Origin: Euclidia mi
Lineage: Eukaryota > Arthropoda > Insecta > Lepidoptera > Erebidae
Direction of reading: 5' to 3'
Length of the DNA: 64,000 bases
Assembly: GCA_944739405.2 (NCBI GenBank)
Contig: OX123187.2
Span: forward strand, 36,250,394-36,314,393
Shown here: positions 36,051 to 47,968 of the stretch, one piece after another
Layout of the letters: every line of letters starts with the position of its first letter
Position numbering within the stretch: the first letter of the stretch is position 1
The notes under the pieces: model-generated
What the model saw: the letters and a program-made list of their open reading frames with translations, nothing else
The model's database searches: none
What the model was told of the DNA's origin: nothing
Position numbers and translations under genes: made by a program

Positions 36051-37839
36051 TTCGATTTTGCCATACACGACCAATTTTAAGGATTTTTATCTCCTCTTCA
36101 CATTACAAGTCTAAAGTATGATATCATATGATCATGTGTCATCCCATGACCATGGCCGGCGCTACCCATGCCGTAACGTCGAGGCAAATTATATTATTGT
36201 ACCTATATTTTGAAATAATTAGGCGATACAAATCCGTTATACATATAAATATTGCTATGTCTATAAGTCGCGAAAGTTTAAAAAATGTTAGAGAGATGCA
36301 CTGTGACACTAAGTTGGAAAATAAAACATTTACACATTTGGGCGCTTAGCTGTTAAAGGAATCCACGTTCGTACCATAAAAGATAATAATAACAACATCT
36401 GTTTTCATGTCATTCATACTGATTTTAATAGAGCTTAATCTAATTTAGTCCAACACCTACCCTAAGACAACAACCCTGGGGTAGACGTCAGGCTTTCGAG
36501 CTAAATTCAACAAGACAATACTAGGCCGCGATTAAAATTTCACAGTAAAGCGTTTAAGCTCCGTGTAACGTTGCCCTTTGCATAAATCGATCGTTCGGGG
36601 TTGTCTACCTACTAATCTATCCGTACACTTAAATAACGTACGATGTTTTAGTACCTAGCAACCCTAACGAGCTCTGCAAATGCATGCGACAGAGCAGTCC
36701 TTCGATTACACTCGCGCCTGTGTGCACTCTGTCACTATACTTTACATGTAATTGCGTAGACCGACGTATACATACACACACGCACACACACGCACCACGT
36801 CTAGGCGCAGTCGCAGTAATGAGCTAAAATTATTTGCAATTTCCTTTCGGTTACATCTACAAACACTAGCACAACTAGGAATTTGTTAACATGTGTGCAA
36901 CATGTGTATTAGTTAGTCTAATGTTTTAATTTAGATCAAATTTTATCTGCAGGGGATATACACATGACTACAGAGAATTGGCGTAACGCTGTATAAAAAT
37001 GACCATGTATTCTAAAATGCGTTCAACTTTTAGCCCTCCGAAAAAGTTTGTTTAACCTTTTTGCGGCAAGTCTAATCATGATTAACACATATATTCAATC
37101 CAGACATAGAAACCAAATTCAATAAATATTCAATAGATGTGTTAGACATTTTTCCTCAATACACGTGAATAATGCCTAGTTTCTCACAAACGAAAATAAA
37201 TTCCTTACCTCGATCTAAATCTTAGCCTTTCTGCTCACAAATTAGGCTTGTATACACATATGTATTTAATGCGTTCGTTAGCCCAGTTAGCGAACAAAAA
37301 GAATACAACAATATACTTGGTATGTAATAAAACGTCATTGTTTGGACATTTACATATAAGTACGTCGAAAACTGTGGTACAGCCAGCGACAAAATGATAT
37401 ACAGTGACAAGTTTCTGAATTGGTTTATTACACAGAATAATCATTACCATTAATGTTCGCGTCGTCGTGGTCGTAATTCAACAATAATTTCCTTTTTATT
37501 GATATCACAATAGCTCGCCAAAAGGAATAATATAAATGAAAATAAAAGGAAGAACTAAACAAATGAATAAAAGCGGTCAACAAACAGATGAAAAGCTATT
37601 GGAACCAGTTTTGTTTTCTTTATATAGACTCTAAATATAAATGGACTTTCAATATCTTAATTAGGCAATTGCTAAAAGAAAATATTCCACCCGTAGCTAA
37701 CAAAAGAAATACGAAAACATTTTAGATCATACAAATATTTTTCAGATTCTAAAATTGTTATTACTGACTGTACATCTACAAAGACAATTTAAAAGTAAGT
37801 TATAACATGTCAGTATGGGCGTATAATCGCGATGTATCT
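36051..37839. other. AT-rich DNA; CA-repeat
   Basis: An interrupted (CA)n run lies at about 36770-36797. No gene or repeat ends found. Confidence 0.45.
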
Positions 37840-37912
37840 GCACCTTGACTCGAACCTGCACCCATCAAGACGCGCTGCCAAACATTTTATTGACTACCGA
37901 CTGCGTGTGAAT
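37840..37912 (-). repeat. Possible tRNA-derived SINE remnant, minus strand
   Basis: The minus strand contains GCAGGTTCGAGTCAAGGTGC, a near-canonical box B at about 37841-37860, preceded by 'cgcagtcggtagtcaa', a weak box A at plausible distance. It does not fold into a tRNA. Confidence 0.4.
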
Positions 37913-38149
37913 GATCTCTTCATCCGCTGTCAACAACATTTAAGCCTCAAGACATATTTATTACTTAATCAACAGTCACGCTAATAGCAACTACTAAAAA
38001 ATGGATCCGCTTGTCAAATAAACAAACACGCAGACAAAACAAGAAGAAAAATGCATCTCGATTACTTTTGTGTCCAAAAATAAAGAATCTTCAAGGGTAA
38101 GTTTGAATCGTTGTTAATTGGACTTGTCTAACCCAGATTCAATCTTAAC

Positions 38150-38425
38150 GTTACCCGGATCAATACATGGTGTGACCCGTAAAAAGTGTACGGGGGTACA
38201 TGGATAGATCCCTTACCCGTGTAACGCGTGAACTTCGACCTGGGTTTTGGAGGTCATTAACATTTGGGCGGCCGCTGGAACTGGGTCGGTGCGTCGTCGG
38301 GCTGCAGCGTTGCCATGGCAACGCGCCGCCGCGCTGCCGCCCCAGACGACCGCCCAATCTAATGCCTCCAAACACACCCGCTTTGTTTAGACACCCACCA
38401 CTCGGGATTCTGTCTGTGTAGCGTA
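38150..38425. promoter_or_regulatory. CpG-rich block with a palindromic RFX X-box
   Basis: The block is GC-rich between AT-rich flanks. GTTGCCATGGCAAC at 38309-38322 is a full palindromic X-box (GTNRCC-RGYAAC), the site bound by RFX winged-helix factors that drive cilia genes in animals. The minus strand is open for 133 codons (38160-38561) and the plus strand for 73, typical of CpG-rich DNA; neither translation shows a known domain. The block is most simply read as a regulatory element or promoter, but no adjacent gene is visible. Confidence 0.4.
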
Positions 38426-38519
38426 ATTGACGAGCTAAATTTAGCACATTCAGTGCTTCAGCTATCTGATTTGTGTTTTGAATTGTATTTGCTATCATAT
38501 AGGCATTGCTTGTTTGCCT

Positions 38520-38625
38520 ACCCGCCCGCAGCGTGATGGGACGTGGCCTAACCCTTCTCATAGTGGGAAGAGGCCCGTGCCTAGCAGTAGCACAGGTTAT
38601 GTACAGGGCTGATAATGATAAATAA
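38520..38625 (+). repeat. 3' end of a lepidopteran LINE or SINE ('gggaagaggcccgtgcctagcagt')
   Basis: The words 'tagtgggaagaggcccgtgcctagcagtagcac' and 'acagggctgataatgat' parallel the common lepidopteran tail '..gggagaggcctgtgcccagcagtgggac...aggctgatgatgatg', including the short (GATAAT)n end. Only the tail is present. Confidence 0.65.
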
Positions 38626-39357
38626 TCATTCTACGTATTCACATTTGTTGATGAGTATTGTATATTGTACTGACCATACTTTACTTCACCATTGCAATTC
38701 TAATAAGTAATTTAAGAGTACACACAAATTTAAGATGCCTCATACATTTAGGATGTCAAACCACATAGGTAATATGTTTTCAAAGGTCCTAAACACTCGA
38801 TTACCCGTGCAAACGCCGGACGCGCGTCGTGCGGACACACAAACTGAGAACTTCACTCCCACACATTAAATATTTATAAAACATGAATGAAATATTAAAT
38901 GGCAAATTACTACAAGACAGAATAAAAATGAGAGACAAGAATATTCAGTATTTTACTAAATCACTGAATAATAAGATATATTGTAATAATACATAGGTAT
39001 GTGGAGATTGCAGAAAGTATATTCCGTATGGCCGTGCAACCAACTACATTTTTTACCAAACTATGACAAAAATGCCAGACAGCCTGTGGCAATTGTACCT
39101 AGGTAATTCGTATTCATACCCAAAATATACTGCCCAGGCCAGTGCTGCAGGCGGGTATGGCCAGGCGAATCTGTTATAAAATGTTCCTGATGATCTCAAT
39201 GACACACAACTTAGCCCAAAAACAGTCATGAGCTGAAAAGTCATTAATATCCTTAGCTGACTGTATAACACTCGAGAAATTATGATATTTTTATACATAA
39301 TAGATAATGGATTTATTAATATAATTTCACCATATAGACTACTAAACTGCCGAAGTA
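38626..39357. other. AT-rich DNA without recognised features
   Basis: No gene. The open frame on the minus strand at 39053-39298 has no recognised domain. Confidence 0.45.
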
Positions 39358-39615
39358 GTAAATTTGTACGAACGTACTGCGGTTAAACCCAACGTTGTAA
39401 ACGTGAAATGGCCCGAATCCTCGGCGTACGCACCGGCAATGTTCCTTGCGCGTGCTTGCGTCACTATCCCGTCGTTGTACAAGGGATCTGAAAATAGGTC
39501 AAAAGGGGGCCGAACCACTGTCACTGTCATAGCACACAGGCTTACGCTACATGCATACACACCTACAAATCTACCAGCACCCAAAATCAATGACGGCACG
39601 TGTAAATTTGTACGA
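39358..39615. repeat. GC-richer segment flanked by a perfect 14-bp direct repeat
   Basis: GTAAATTTGTACGA occurs at 39358-39371 and again at 39602-39615. The 230 bases between are GC-richer than the flanks and contain 'ccttgcgcgtgcttgcgtcac'. A direct repeat of this length is what a LINE-driven insertion leaves, but there is no poly(A) or tandem tail, so the class is open. An open frame of 116 codons (39364-39714) crosses the whole segment; its translation is not recognisable. Confidence 0.5.
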
Positions 39616-42600
39616 CCTTCGAAATTTCAAGAGGTCATTTTGCCGGTGCTGAAGACCAGCCTGGGAGAGCGATGGTTACCATGGTTTCTCGGAAATATTT
39701 TGATAGAGCCATAAGCAGTTATGTGGAGTATTTGATACGAGTCTTTAGTATGTTTTTAAGGTTTTGGAGGAGCTATTAGCTTTTCATGTCGTATAGATTT
39801 TGTCATTAGACTATAACATCGCAGTTTAAAATAATGCAGTAACTATTTTGCAGTAGCTTGTACTAAATGCAATGTGGTTGACTTTTACGTTTTAATGATT
39901 TACGAAAAACTTCAGGACACAATGATGAAATGCGTTTTAGGCTAGATGTTTCAAATATGATGATCATAAGAAAACGAGATATGTTAATAAAATGTTCACA
40001 ACATATGTTTTGAATAAGGCTGAGATGCAACTGTTCCCTGGAGAGGAACTTATTCCTGCAAAAGCAATCTATCTGATTGCAAACTCCTCTCCCCCGTAGA
40101 CTTAAGACTAGGAGTAATTACCGCTCAATCAGTTTAGTGGCCTAAACGATATCTTCACTGACAGTAATGAAATGTTGGATTCATATACCAAGGGTGTATG
40201 CACATAATGCGATACTATGAGTTGGTCCCTTTTTGTACTTTTTACTTGTGTATTTAGACCTTAAAATTCAACTTGTATGGCAATAGGCATCAAAGTGTAA
40301 AATAAATTCATGCGGAACGCCCTGTTGCAGACAGTGCAAAGTCTTCTTAGAATATTCCAAAGCTACGCTAAACATTACTAGCAACATAATGCAGGTTTCT
40401 AGTCAGTTTTAAGTATTTTACAAAATAAAGGTTTGAAAAAAAAGACTTCGCCTCAAAAATATATTTTACTAAGCACTATATTGTATAGTAAGTAGTTGAG
40501 ATAAATTTGTAGGAAATATTTTATCCTAGAATCAATACTCCGTAAGGTGCCGCCCATATAAGGATTTAAGAACAGTGGGCAAGTAGACTATTTATTGGTC
40601 TTAAAAACATGTTATTTTTATAACAAATGTTATTTAAAATATGATAATTATAACTCAAATTAATACAATTGGTAAAGCAAAGAAATAGTTCCATAAAAAT
40701 ATTGATACAAATAAAATGTTATCTGTAGTTTGTTATGCTAACGGAGTACTTAATGATTCACCCCAAATTTTTATCAGCTTGATAATAATAATATACTTAA
40801 TCACAGCTAATATAAAAAAAAGCATGAAAACAAAAGATTATTTTTGTTTGATGGCAATTTAGTCCTTGAGAGTTTATTGACTCCGTTGACCTAATTACGG
40901 TGGTGCGTAAACAGAAACCTTGCGCGGCTTTTCTCTAGAATAGCCATGCAAGGCCTCTTATAAAACTTTCAAGTGGAAATACATTTTCTTTTTTTAAACT
41001 AGAAAGTCGACGTCCTTTCTTTTTTCAAAAGTTATGTAAGCTACAGTGCACTTTATTTTTAAAATAACGATTAAAATAGACGTAGGTCCTACTAGGTGGG
41101 TGGAAATAAAGAATTTATAAAAAAAAAACGATATTGCTGCACTGTTATGATGATCCATACATGTTTTCTCAGAACTTAAAAATAATATAACGCTCTATTT
41201 AAAATTGTGTACTGCTAACCTTAATTACTCTTATTCCAAACACAAATGTGTTCGCAAAATCGTTAAAAATAACATCGGATGATGGAATATGACAGGCTAA
41301 ATACCCTTGTGTCAGCACCATCACTGCATAAAAAAACGAAATATCGAAATAAACTATAGAAATCTAGTTTTAAAGTATATTTATTTTTCACGGCCTATAT
41401 ATTCCAAATGTATGAACGATTTAATTGATGGAGTAGACGTAGATTAAAGAGAAATATTCAGCAAACATGACAAACCACTTGTTTAATGTCAAATTATTAA
41501 AATTTTTCACATATCTCTGCTTTATTTACCAACCATCAGAATGCAGCATAATCTTATAAATTAAGTTAATCTTAATGAAACATCAACAGAAATTTATGTT
41601 TAAGAATATTTTGAAATGAATCCCGCGGTTTATTTTCAATGTTAGTGACTTTTGGCCAACTTACATATTATACACATATCTAGACTATTTATCAAAGGAG
41701 ATCTCGAACTTTGTAATTTGTGCGAGGAAATTGGAGAACTTATATTAGTTGAGCGTAGACTTAAAGCGAAAATAATTTCTCCAGAGCTGTAACTTTGATA
41801 CACGTGCACGCGTGTTGTTCTGTCGGACGAGTTCTGAGCGGTGGCCGCGACTCTTCTGAATGGACTCGTCCGTTAATTGACTGGACGTATCATTAAAATG
41901 CAGCGGAGACAAAATTCTTAGGGCCCCTGACATTGGGCTTTGACCTCACTCCGCCTTTTGGCAGTCGCCTTGGCATTGCAACAGGGCCGTATTCAAAAGC
42001 CCGCGGCTCAAAATTTATATCAGGTATTGGATAACAACGCCGACCGTCCTCTACCTTCACCCGTAATGCCTTCACCGGGATACCTCTTACATGTGAATTA
42101 TTTTTAAAGCAACACGTTCAATTGTTAATTATAGAAGTTGGCGCGGCGTGGTCGCTTTGTTCGGTGCACGTACTCGGTGTTATTGTAAAGGTCAGCGGAG
42201 TTAATATCGGACACTATCTGTTGGATCGAATCTCGCTGTGCGCGGTATTGCGCTATTACGTATAAAGAAACAGAAAACTAGACAACTTCATCATAATGCA
42301 ATCATTTGTTTAACATAATTATTACATAATGTATTCAAATCGTATATAAATCTTGCTAAATTAGTCTTACTTGTCAACAAGTCCATTAAAGGTAATAGAA
42401 ACATAATAATTGAGCCAACGTCGATGACTAAAAAGATCTAAAGATTAAAGTTCATATTAGTAACATCAAAATAACAGTGAATGCAATCAAAATATAACTT
42501 CCATAATAGAAAATAACTAAAAGTAGTAAATTATAAAATATAAATATCCCTTTCTCCTAGAAAGGATTACTTATAGTTTTAATGATAGTATCAGCAGAAA

Positions 42601-42810
42601 CTGACTACGCCTACGTCGCCTGCTAAATATTACTAATATTTAAATGTCAAATCTCAAAGATCTGAACGGCTTACCTAGGGAGCTACATAGGTGTTCCTAG
42701 AGAATATAGGATGAGCATTAAAATTGATCATCGATCCCCGCTATCGAATATTAATGGAGTAGATTTTGAGATAAAATTAGCAATTCAATATGGAGTGTTA
42801 CGAGGATGCA
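39616..42810. other. AT-rich DNA with one nested hairpin and an unidentified GC-richer patch
   Basis: At 40040-40092, GGAGAGGA pairs with TCCTCTCC and, inside it, GCAATC-tatct-GATTGC forms a perfect stem. At 41885-42085 a GC-richer stretch is open on the minus strand for about 60 codons; the Pro/Arg/Gly-rich translation is not recognised. A further GC-richer patch lies at 42135-42250. Confidence 0.4.
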
Positions 42811-42955
42811 CCGACGGTGGTCGTGGCAGCGCTTGCGCGGCGCCCCAGTTCCGAGCCCGAGGTCAGGAGTTCATTCCCCGATATGTATTGATCGCCCCGT
42901 CGAGGCCGGAAGTGGGACTCCAGTGCAGTGGACCTTCACCAAGTCGTTAGCACCA
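42811..42955 (+). mobile_element. tRNA-derived SINE head
   Basis: 'ccgacggtggtcgtggcagcgcttgcgcggcgccccagttccgagcccgaggtcaggagttcattcccc' has the layout of lepidopteran SINE heads ('cggtggtctagtggtcatcgcgcttgcg...gaggtcccgggttcgatcccc'). The B box (GGAGTTCATTCCC, 42866-42878) is mutated from the consensus. The tail is not recognisable. Confidence 0.5.
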
Positions 42956-43018
42956 CCTTAGGAAATTCTGGGAAATTCTATTATATGTCCCTCACAACGT
43001 AATACATTTATCGGAGAA

Positions 43019-43225
43019 TCTTAATATATAAAATCCTTGCGTTACTTACTGACTGACAGACACACTATAGCCGAAACTATTGGGTGCAGGAAGCTGAAAT
43101 TTGGCATGTATGTTCCTTGGGGACCGTAGGGGTGCACTAAGAAGGGATTTCCCGAAATTCCCAAGGGATCTGCCAAAACGGGTATATTTAAAAAAAATGC
43201 AGGCGTAGCTGCTGGCGTCCTCTAG
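43019..43225 (+). mobile_element. Short non-autonomous Helitron, copy 1 (207 bp)
   Basis: It starts TCTTAATATATAAAATCC after a host A and ends in CTCTAG before a host T. It contains 'gccgaaactattgggtgcagg', 'ttggcatgtatgttccttgg' and 'ggtgcactaagaagggatttcccg'. A short stem GCAG-gcgtag-CTGC sits about ten bases before the CTAG. It shares ends and most of its length with 50095-50292 and, less well, with 9558-9705. There is no coding sequence. Confidence 0.75.
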
Positions 43226-44876
43226 TTTAGAATATAACGTTTGCAGGCAATATAATATTTCGCTACATGTAAAGGATACTGGCATAGCATTTTAAATATT
43301 AGGTACTTACTGAAATAAGTATCTCCTCCTGTAGAGCCTTTCCCAGTCCACTGGTATACTTAAGGCTCGCCTAATTTGTACCACAGTAACACTGTGAGTT
43401 AATAGGAAGATTTGTTCTAATATACCACGCTGGCCAGACGGGTTGGAACAGGGTTTGATGTTCCGTCTTTTCGCAAAGATTACATTTGCTTAGTGTATCT
43501 TCCTTACAGGATCTAGCAAGCACATTATGCTGAGCTCTTGTTTGAGATTGTGAGCTTGGTCACTGACCATAGAATTGTTACACAACTCCTTCGCAACTGT
43601 AGACATATGTCGCAAATTAAAGTCAGTCAAAATGACAGAAAAAAATGACAGGAAGTGACAGTATTTGATCAATACTTACATGCATAGACTAATATATTAT
43701 ACCTGGAAATAGACTGGCAACTTCGACATTTTAGGCGACGCAAGCGCCACCTTTTTAACCTACAGGCCACTTTTTGCCGTCTGTTTTACAAAAAATGCCG
43801 CTAGAGGTCGTTTATGTTAGTCAAGTATTATAATTATAGTCAAAATTATTTTGGAAATATAAATAAAACAATAGAGAATGCTTATAAGTGACGTTTATTT
43901 TCCAAAAATCACAATATTTACAGCAGTAAGATCACAGTAAGTTATGCTAAAATCACCAAATAAAAAAAATAATGATTGATATACCCATTTATTAATTTGT
44001 TTATTATTTTATTTATTTAACTTTTCTCATTTATTTAATTTGTTTTGTATTAGTCTAAGAGCCAGTGTTACGCAGACTCACGGTATAGTAGCAAAGTTCA
44101 TATTTTAATGCTAGTTAAACTAATTCATCTGCCGTAGATCAAATGGGGTTCACTATTACCATAGAGGGTTCCTTTAGGCGTGCCTAGAAGTCGAAAAGCA
44201 TGAAAATCGACTTTCAAAACGTGTTCACAGCATGTCTGCCGTTTTGATATCGTAAAATATATATCTTTTTAAAACTTAATGGCAGACACTTGTTCCGGTT
44301 AGTACTATATTTTATATAATATCATAGTTTCGAAAATTTCATACAATTTGTGTTATTTTAGCAAAGCTAAAAATTATATATGTTATTTATATTTGGTTCT
44401 CTTTCACGGGTATTATTCTAATTTGTTAGAACAATAATCGGCCCTTTGGCAGGCGTACACAGAGACATAGGTCTAACGCGCAGAGGCCCTTTGAGTTTTA
44501 ATCTAGAATGTGATGGGACACCTACTGAGGAGCCTCCATAACTGCACTATTAAGTACAGTCACGGGTTAGCCGCAACAGGGACTATTGCTACTTTTATGG
44601 AAACTAATTGAAGGGGTAAGTGGACAAAGGTGTTATCTGACTAAACTGAAAAAATCGAGTTTGTAAGCTTTCTTTTCATCTTGTAGTACATTTTTTTGTT
44701 TATATCACAGGATGAATCTAACTCATGCGTCAGTCTCTTAAATCTTTAAAATTGAATCGTCGAAGAAGATGAGTATATCGGCAGTTTGTGTGCATTCTTT
44801 GGGCATGCAACCCGATTCTGCAACAAAACAAAATTACTTGATTGTAATATGTTTTATACATTCTTAATATTTCAGA
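43226..44876. other. AT-rich DNA with a GC-richer patch
   Basis: No gene. The stretch at 44440-44600 is GC-richer and may be an unrecognised repeat. The words 'gcgccacc' and 'gccgctagaggtcg' at about 43747-43808 resemble half-sites of the CTCF-like motif but fit poorly. Confidence 0.4.
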
Positions 44877-45190
44877 GGCAACGATAGCCTAGTGGAGAGA
44901 CCAACAGACTGCCACGCAGAGGTCTCGGGTATGAATCCATGACGCGCACCAATGACTTTTCAAAGTTATATGCGTATTAAACTCTTATTTGTCGCTTGCA
45001 CCGTGCTTCGGAGGGCACGGTAAGCCGTCGGTCACGGCTGTCATTAAAAGATCTTTGACAGTCGTTACGGGGAAATAGTACCCTCGAATATCCTGACTCT
45101 GGTCTAAACCATAGAATATACCTTCGGGGTACAGATGTCAGATGGCAGTCACTCTGTGGAAAAGCTTATATTCTGTCAAATGGGAGCCTA
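44877..45190 (+). mobile_element. tRNA-derived SINE ('cttcggagggcacgg' family)
   Basis: Box A TAGCCTAGTGG (44885-44895) and box B GGGTATGAATCC (44927-44938) form the head. The body reads 'gtgcttcggagggcacggtaagccgtcggtcacggctgtcatt...acagtcgttacggg', a well-known lepidopteran SINE body. After 45125 the sequence continues as 'gatgtcagatggcagtcactctgtgg...gtcaaatgggagcc', wording seen in a second lepidopteran repeat, so this may be a composite of two insertions. It lies where the C-terminal exons of the neighbouring transposase pseudogene would be expected. Confidence 0.65.
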
Positions 45191-45252
45191 GAATTGTTAA
45201 AATAGTCTATTTTGCACATACATTAAATTAAACTAAACAAAATCTCACATAC

Positions 45253-46375
45253 CTGCCATAAAGCCCAAAGCTGCACCAACAGATTTGCTGAACACTTGTG
45301 TGCAGTGTTTCACTTTCATTTTGGGGATCAGATGCGGCACAACATGACAAGCAGTTAATTTTGGCATAATTTTAACTCCCTTATAGCCAGGTGAACATTC
45401 ATAAAGAATTTGTATGTGTTCCCATTTCGCAATGTTTTCTTTTCCCTTCATTGTAAATTTCAAATTCTTATTTAAGAGATTATTTCTTATACCTTTCATT
45501 AGGTGGTCATACAATACAAATATTTTATTTTGCGGTTATAAAACAGCCACCAGTGTACTCTTTATCATTTCTCACCATTTGCATTCGAGTGTCTGCAATC
45601 AAGTTATTTATTGCCGCCAAATTTGTGGCGCCTTGGTCACAAACTGTTGTGACAACGTGTAGATTTGCTTCCGTTAATTTCTTCAGGACAGTTTTAATTT
45701 GATTTTTTAGCGACAATGTTTTTGTGGTGCCAGCTGAATAAGAAAACCACACTGGTTGCTTGTATTTTTTTACAACCCCCCTTATCATAAAGATCAGGAC
45801 ATGGTCACAAAAATTAGGTTGTCGTTTTTCTCCATCATTTACAAAACCTTCTATTTCATCTTTGGCTGCATTATATATACAAAAAGCACCAAAGGCCATT
45901 TCATCAAACACCAAGGTACAATATCTGTGTTTATCTGGCATCTTAGCCACTCTCTTTTTTAAATGATTATAAATTCTTTCATTGCAGCCTGGTGAAAGGT
46001 TTATTGATTCCAACTGCTTTTTGTGAGATCGCCTTGAGGGTAACACTCACATTCTTCTAAGAATTCTGTAGGACTTGGGAGATGGCTTGTACAATGAAAG
46101 AGCCAATATCTTCTCGTCTAAGGAAAATCTTCGGCCTTGAGACTTCTTACCACCTTGGGTTATTTGCATCAGAAAGAAGATTCTACCATTTTCTGACATT
46201 TTCGTTGTTAAAATGTTGAATGCCCTTGTCTTCGATACATTCTTTCCAAATTTGATTTCTTTCTAGATTTTTGATTTAGATTCTATTCATGCCAGTTTTC
46301 TTGCCAAGTTGCATATTGATTTTTTTATAGCTTTATTCACCTCTGCTTGTTCAGCATGAGATATCTTGTATGAAG
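45253..46375 (-). pseudogene. Exon 4: catalytic core of the P-element-like transposase
   Basis: After acceptor gttttcag the frame carries two stops in its first 100 bases or so, then the helical block FSLDEKILALSLYKPSPKSY, a TGA, and the long open block from 46046 to 45525. That block starts LPSRRSHKKQLESI and contains CTLVFDEMAF (first catalytic Asp) and VTTVCDQGATN (second Asp). A frameshift near 45520 leads into FVLYDHLMKGIRNNLL, the family's YDPPHLLKGIRNNLL box with two residues lost, then KLTACHVVPHLIPKMKVKHC and SKSVGAALGFMAG. The exon closes at a good donor, GCAG|GTATGT. The third catalytic acid and the C-terminus would lie in exons not found. Confidence 0.85.
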
Positions 46376-46808
46376 CTGAAAACAAAATAATTAACATTAT
46401 TATTATAGTCTGTTTCTGCTGGAAATCTCTCTCTCGCAATTTGCTACATAGTGTTCTTACTATCATACAAATAGATTAATAATGGTCAATTTACCCATAT
46501 AATAAATAAGAAAGTGTGGTTGTTTCTTTGTTTCTCACACTTTCATGTCTCAACTACTCAACTGTTTGTCATGAAATAGGTATTGCATATGTCGTCAAAG
46601 GCACAGATAACATTGATTAAGTACAATCAGCGACAAAGGTCGCTACACATTTACGAGATTTTAAATGGTTTTTATTGCCCAAATAATTACAATTATTTTC
46701 TAAATCTGACAGCATTCTAAAACTGAAAAAGCTTTCTATACGAAGAAAACCTGATTTGATCGTAAATTATACCTACAGAATAAGAAGTAGACAGTTTTGA
46801 TTCATAAA

Positions 46809-47074
46809 CGGCCGGTTGGCGTAGCGGGAGTGTAAGCGACGGCTACGTCAAAGGTCGCGGGTTCTATTCCCGTTCAAGTCAAACAAACATTTGTGTGCAT
46901 GAACATAGATTTTTGTCTTGGTCTGGGTGTTTATATGTATAATATGTAAGTATTTACAAAAAAAGTATATACTTATGTATGTTTATCCATTATCTAGTTA
47001 CCCATAGTACAAGCTGTGCTTAGTTTGGGACTAGATGGTGTTGTGTGAATGTGGTAGAATATTATTATTATTAT
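46809..47074 (+). mobile_element. tRNA-derived SINE with (ATT)n tail inside intron 3 of the pseudogene
   Basis: Box A TGGCGTAGCGGG (46817-46828) and box B GGTTCTATTCC (46860-46870) form the head. The body 'tttatccattatctagttacccatagtacaagctgtgcttagtttgggactagatggtgttgtgtgaatgtgg' and the ATT repeat at 47061-47074 match a widespread lepidopteran SINE. It lies between exons 3 and 4 of the transposase pseudogene in the opposite orientation. Confidence 0.8.
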
Positions 47075-47413
47075 CAAAATCTATCATAAATCTATGAATG
47101 TGTAGCAAGTCATGTCATTGACTGTACCTCTCATTCAAGAGTAAGTGAATAAACTACTCCACTGCAAGATTTGCTAATGTATCAATGATTCTTTATTAAT
47201 ATTCAGAATTCAGCATCACTAAACTTTTAAATATTAAGTATGTAACCAGTGACCGTGACCAGATTTGTGTTGGAGTGAGATTTAATTTTGATGCCTCCCT
47301 AGCTCTAAGCTTTCGAGCTAGCAAGCCCCATAGTCTGCCACAGCCTCCGCTCCATTCACCATATGGACAGACTGGCCCTGTTTATAACATTCTAATATAT
47401 AAAATTATTATAC

Positions 47414-47604
47414 CTGTTTTGCAATGCCTCTTTTGAAGTTAAGTTGATGGCTCGGATATTATTGTCTGTGACATCAATGCCTGAGATCTCGAAGGCATTG
47501 GGTAACATCAAATCCTGCAGTTGCATCTAATAGATTCTCTCCTTGTGTTGAAGTTGCAGAAACAAGGGGTTGCTGACTAAATACAGTGGTGAGTTTATGA
47601 AGAG
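47414..47604 (-). pseudogene. Exon 3: linker between THAP and catalytic regions
   Basis: Bounded by acceptor ctttatttacag and donor CAAAACAG|GTATAAT. Joined in phase to exon 2 it reads ALHKLTTVFSQQPLVSATST and continues open until a TGA near its end. A different frame over the last third reads EISGIDVTDNNIRAINLTSK. This suggests an indel between the two parts. The exon has no catalytic motif, as expected of the low-complexity linker in this family. Confidence 0.65.
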
Positions 47605-47757
47605 CTGTAAATAAAGAAGGAAGAACTATTAGCATATTTTAATCACTACTGTACTCTATGATGATTATTTGTGAAAAAGTCTAATATTTATTTGATTCTT
47701 TCATAACAATAATAGTACATTGTGTAGCAGCATAGACAATAATGATACAATAATTAC

Positions 47758-47968
47758 CTGGAAGATGCAGTTGTGGGACAGCCATTTTACTGAGACGGTT
47801 GCTCAGAAAAATAACATACTCAGGAAAGTGTCTATGACATAGGTGCTTTGCGATTTTTATATATGGTGTTATTATCCAGGCCAATTATTTCACCACCAAT
47901 CCTTAAGACCCATGTTCTAAACCGCTCAGCATCATTTACTGGATCAGGGAAGCTGTGTAGATGTACAT
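47758..47968 (-). pseudogene. Exon 2: rest of the THAP domain, with a frameshift
   Basis: After acceptor ggttctag the frame joins exon 1 in phase and reads DVHLHSFPDPVNDAERFRTW, with the conserved FP and Trp of THAP domains, up to about 47860. A one-base frame change then brings in KHLCHRHF (the Cys-x2-His pair) and finally MAVPQLHLP, the AVPxLxLP box that ends THAP domains. The donor is CCAG|GTAATT. The spacing between the two metal-binding pairs, about 48 residues, is normal for the family, so the frameshift, not a large deletion, is the damage. Confidence 0.82.

Noticed and set aside
38160..38561. 133-codon protein gene on the minus strand
   Set aside because: It spans a CpG-rich block and then the tail of a retroposon. 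Both strands are open, and the translation has no domain.
46817..46880. Functional tRNA gene
   Set aside because: Boxes A and B are present but the arms do not fold into a cloverleaf, and the sequence continues into a known SINE body with an ATT tail.
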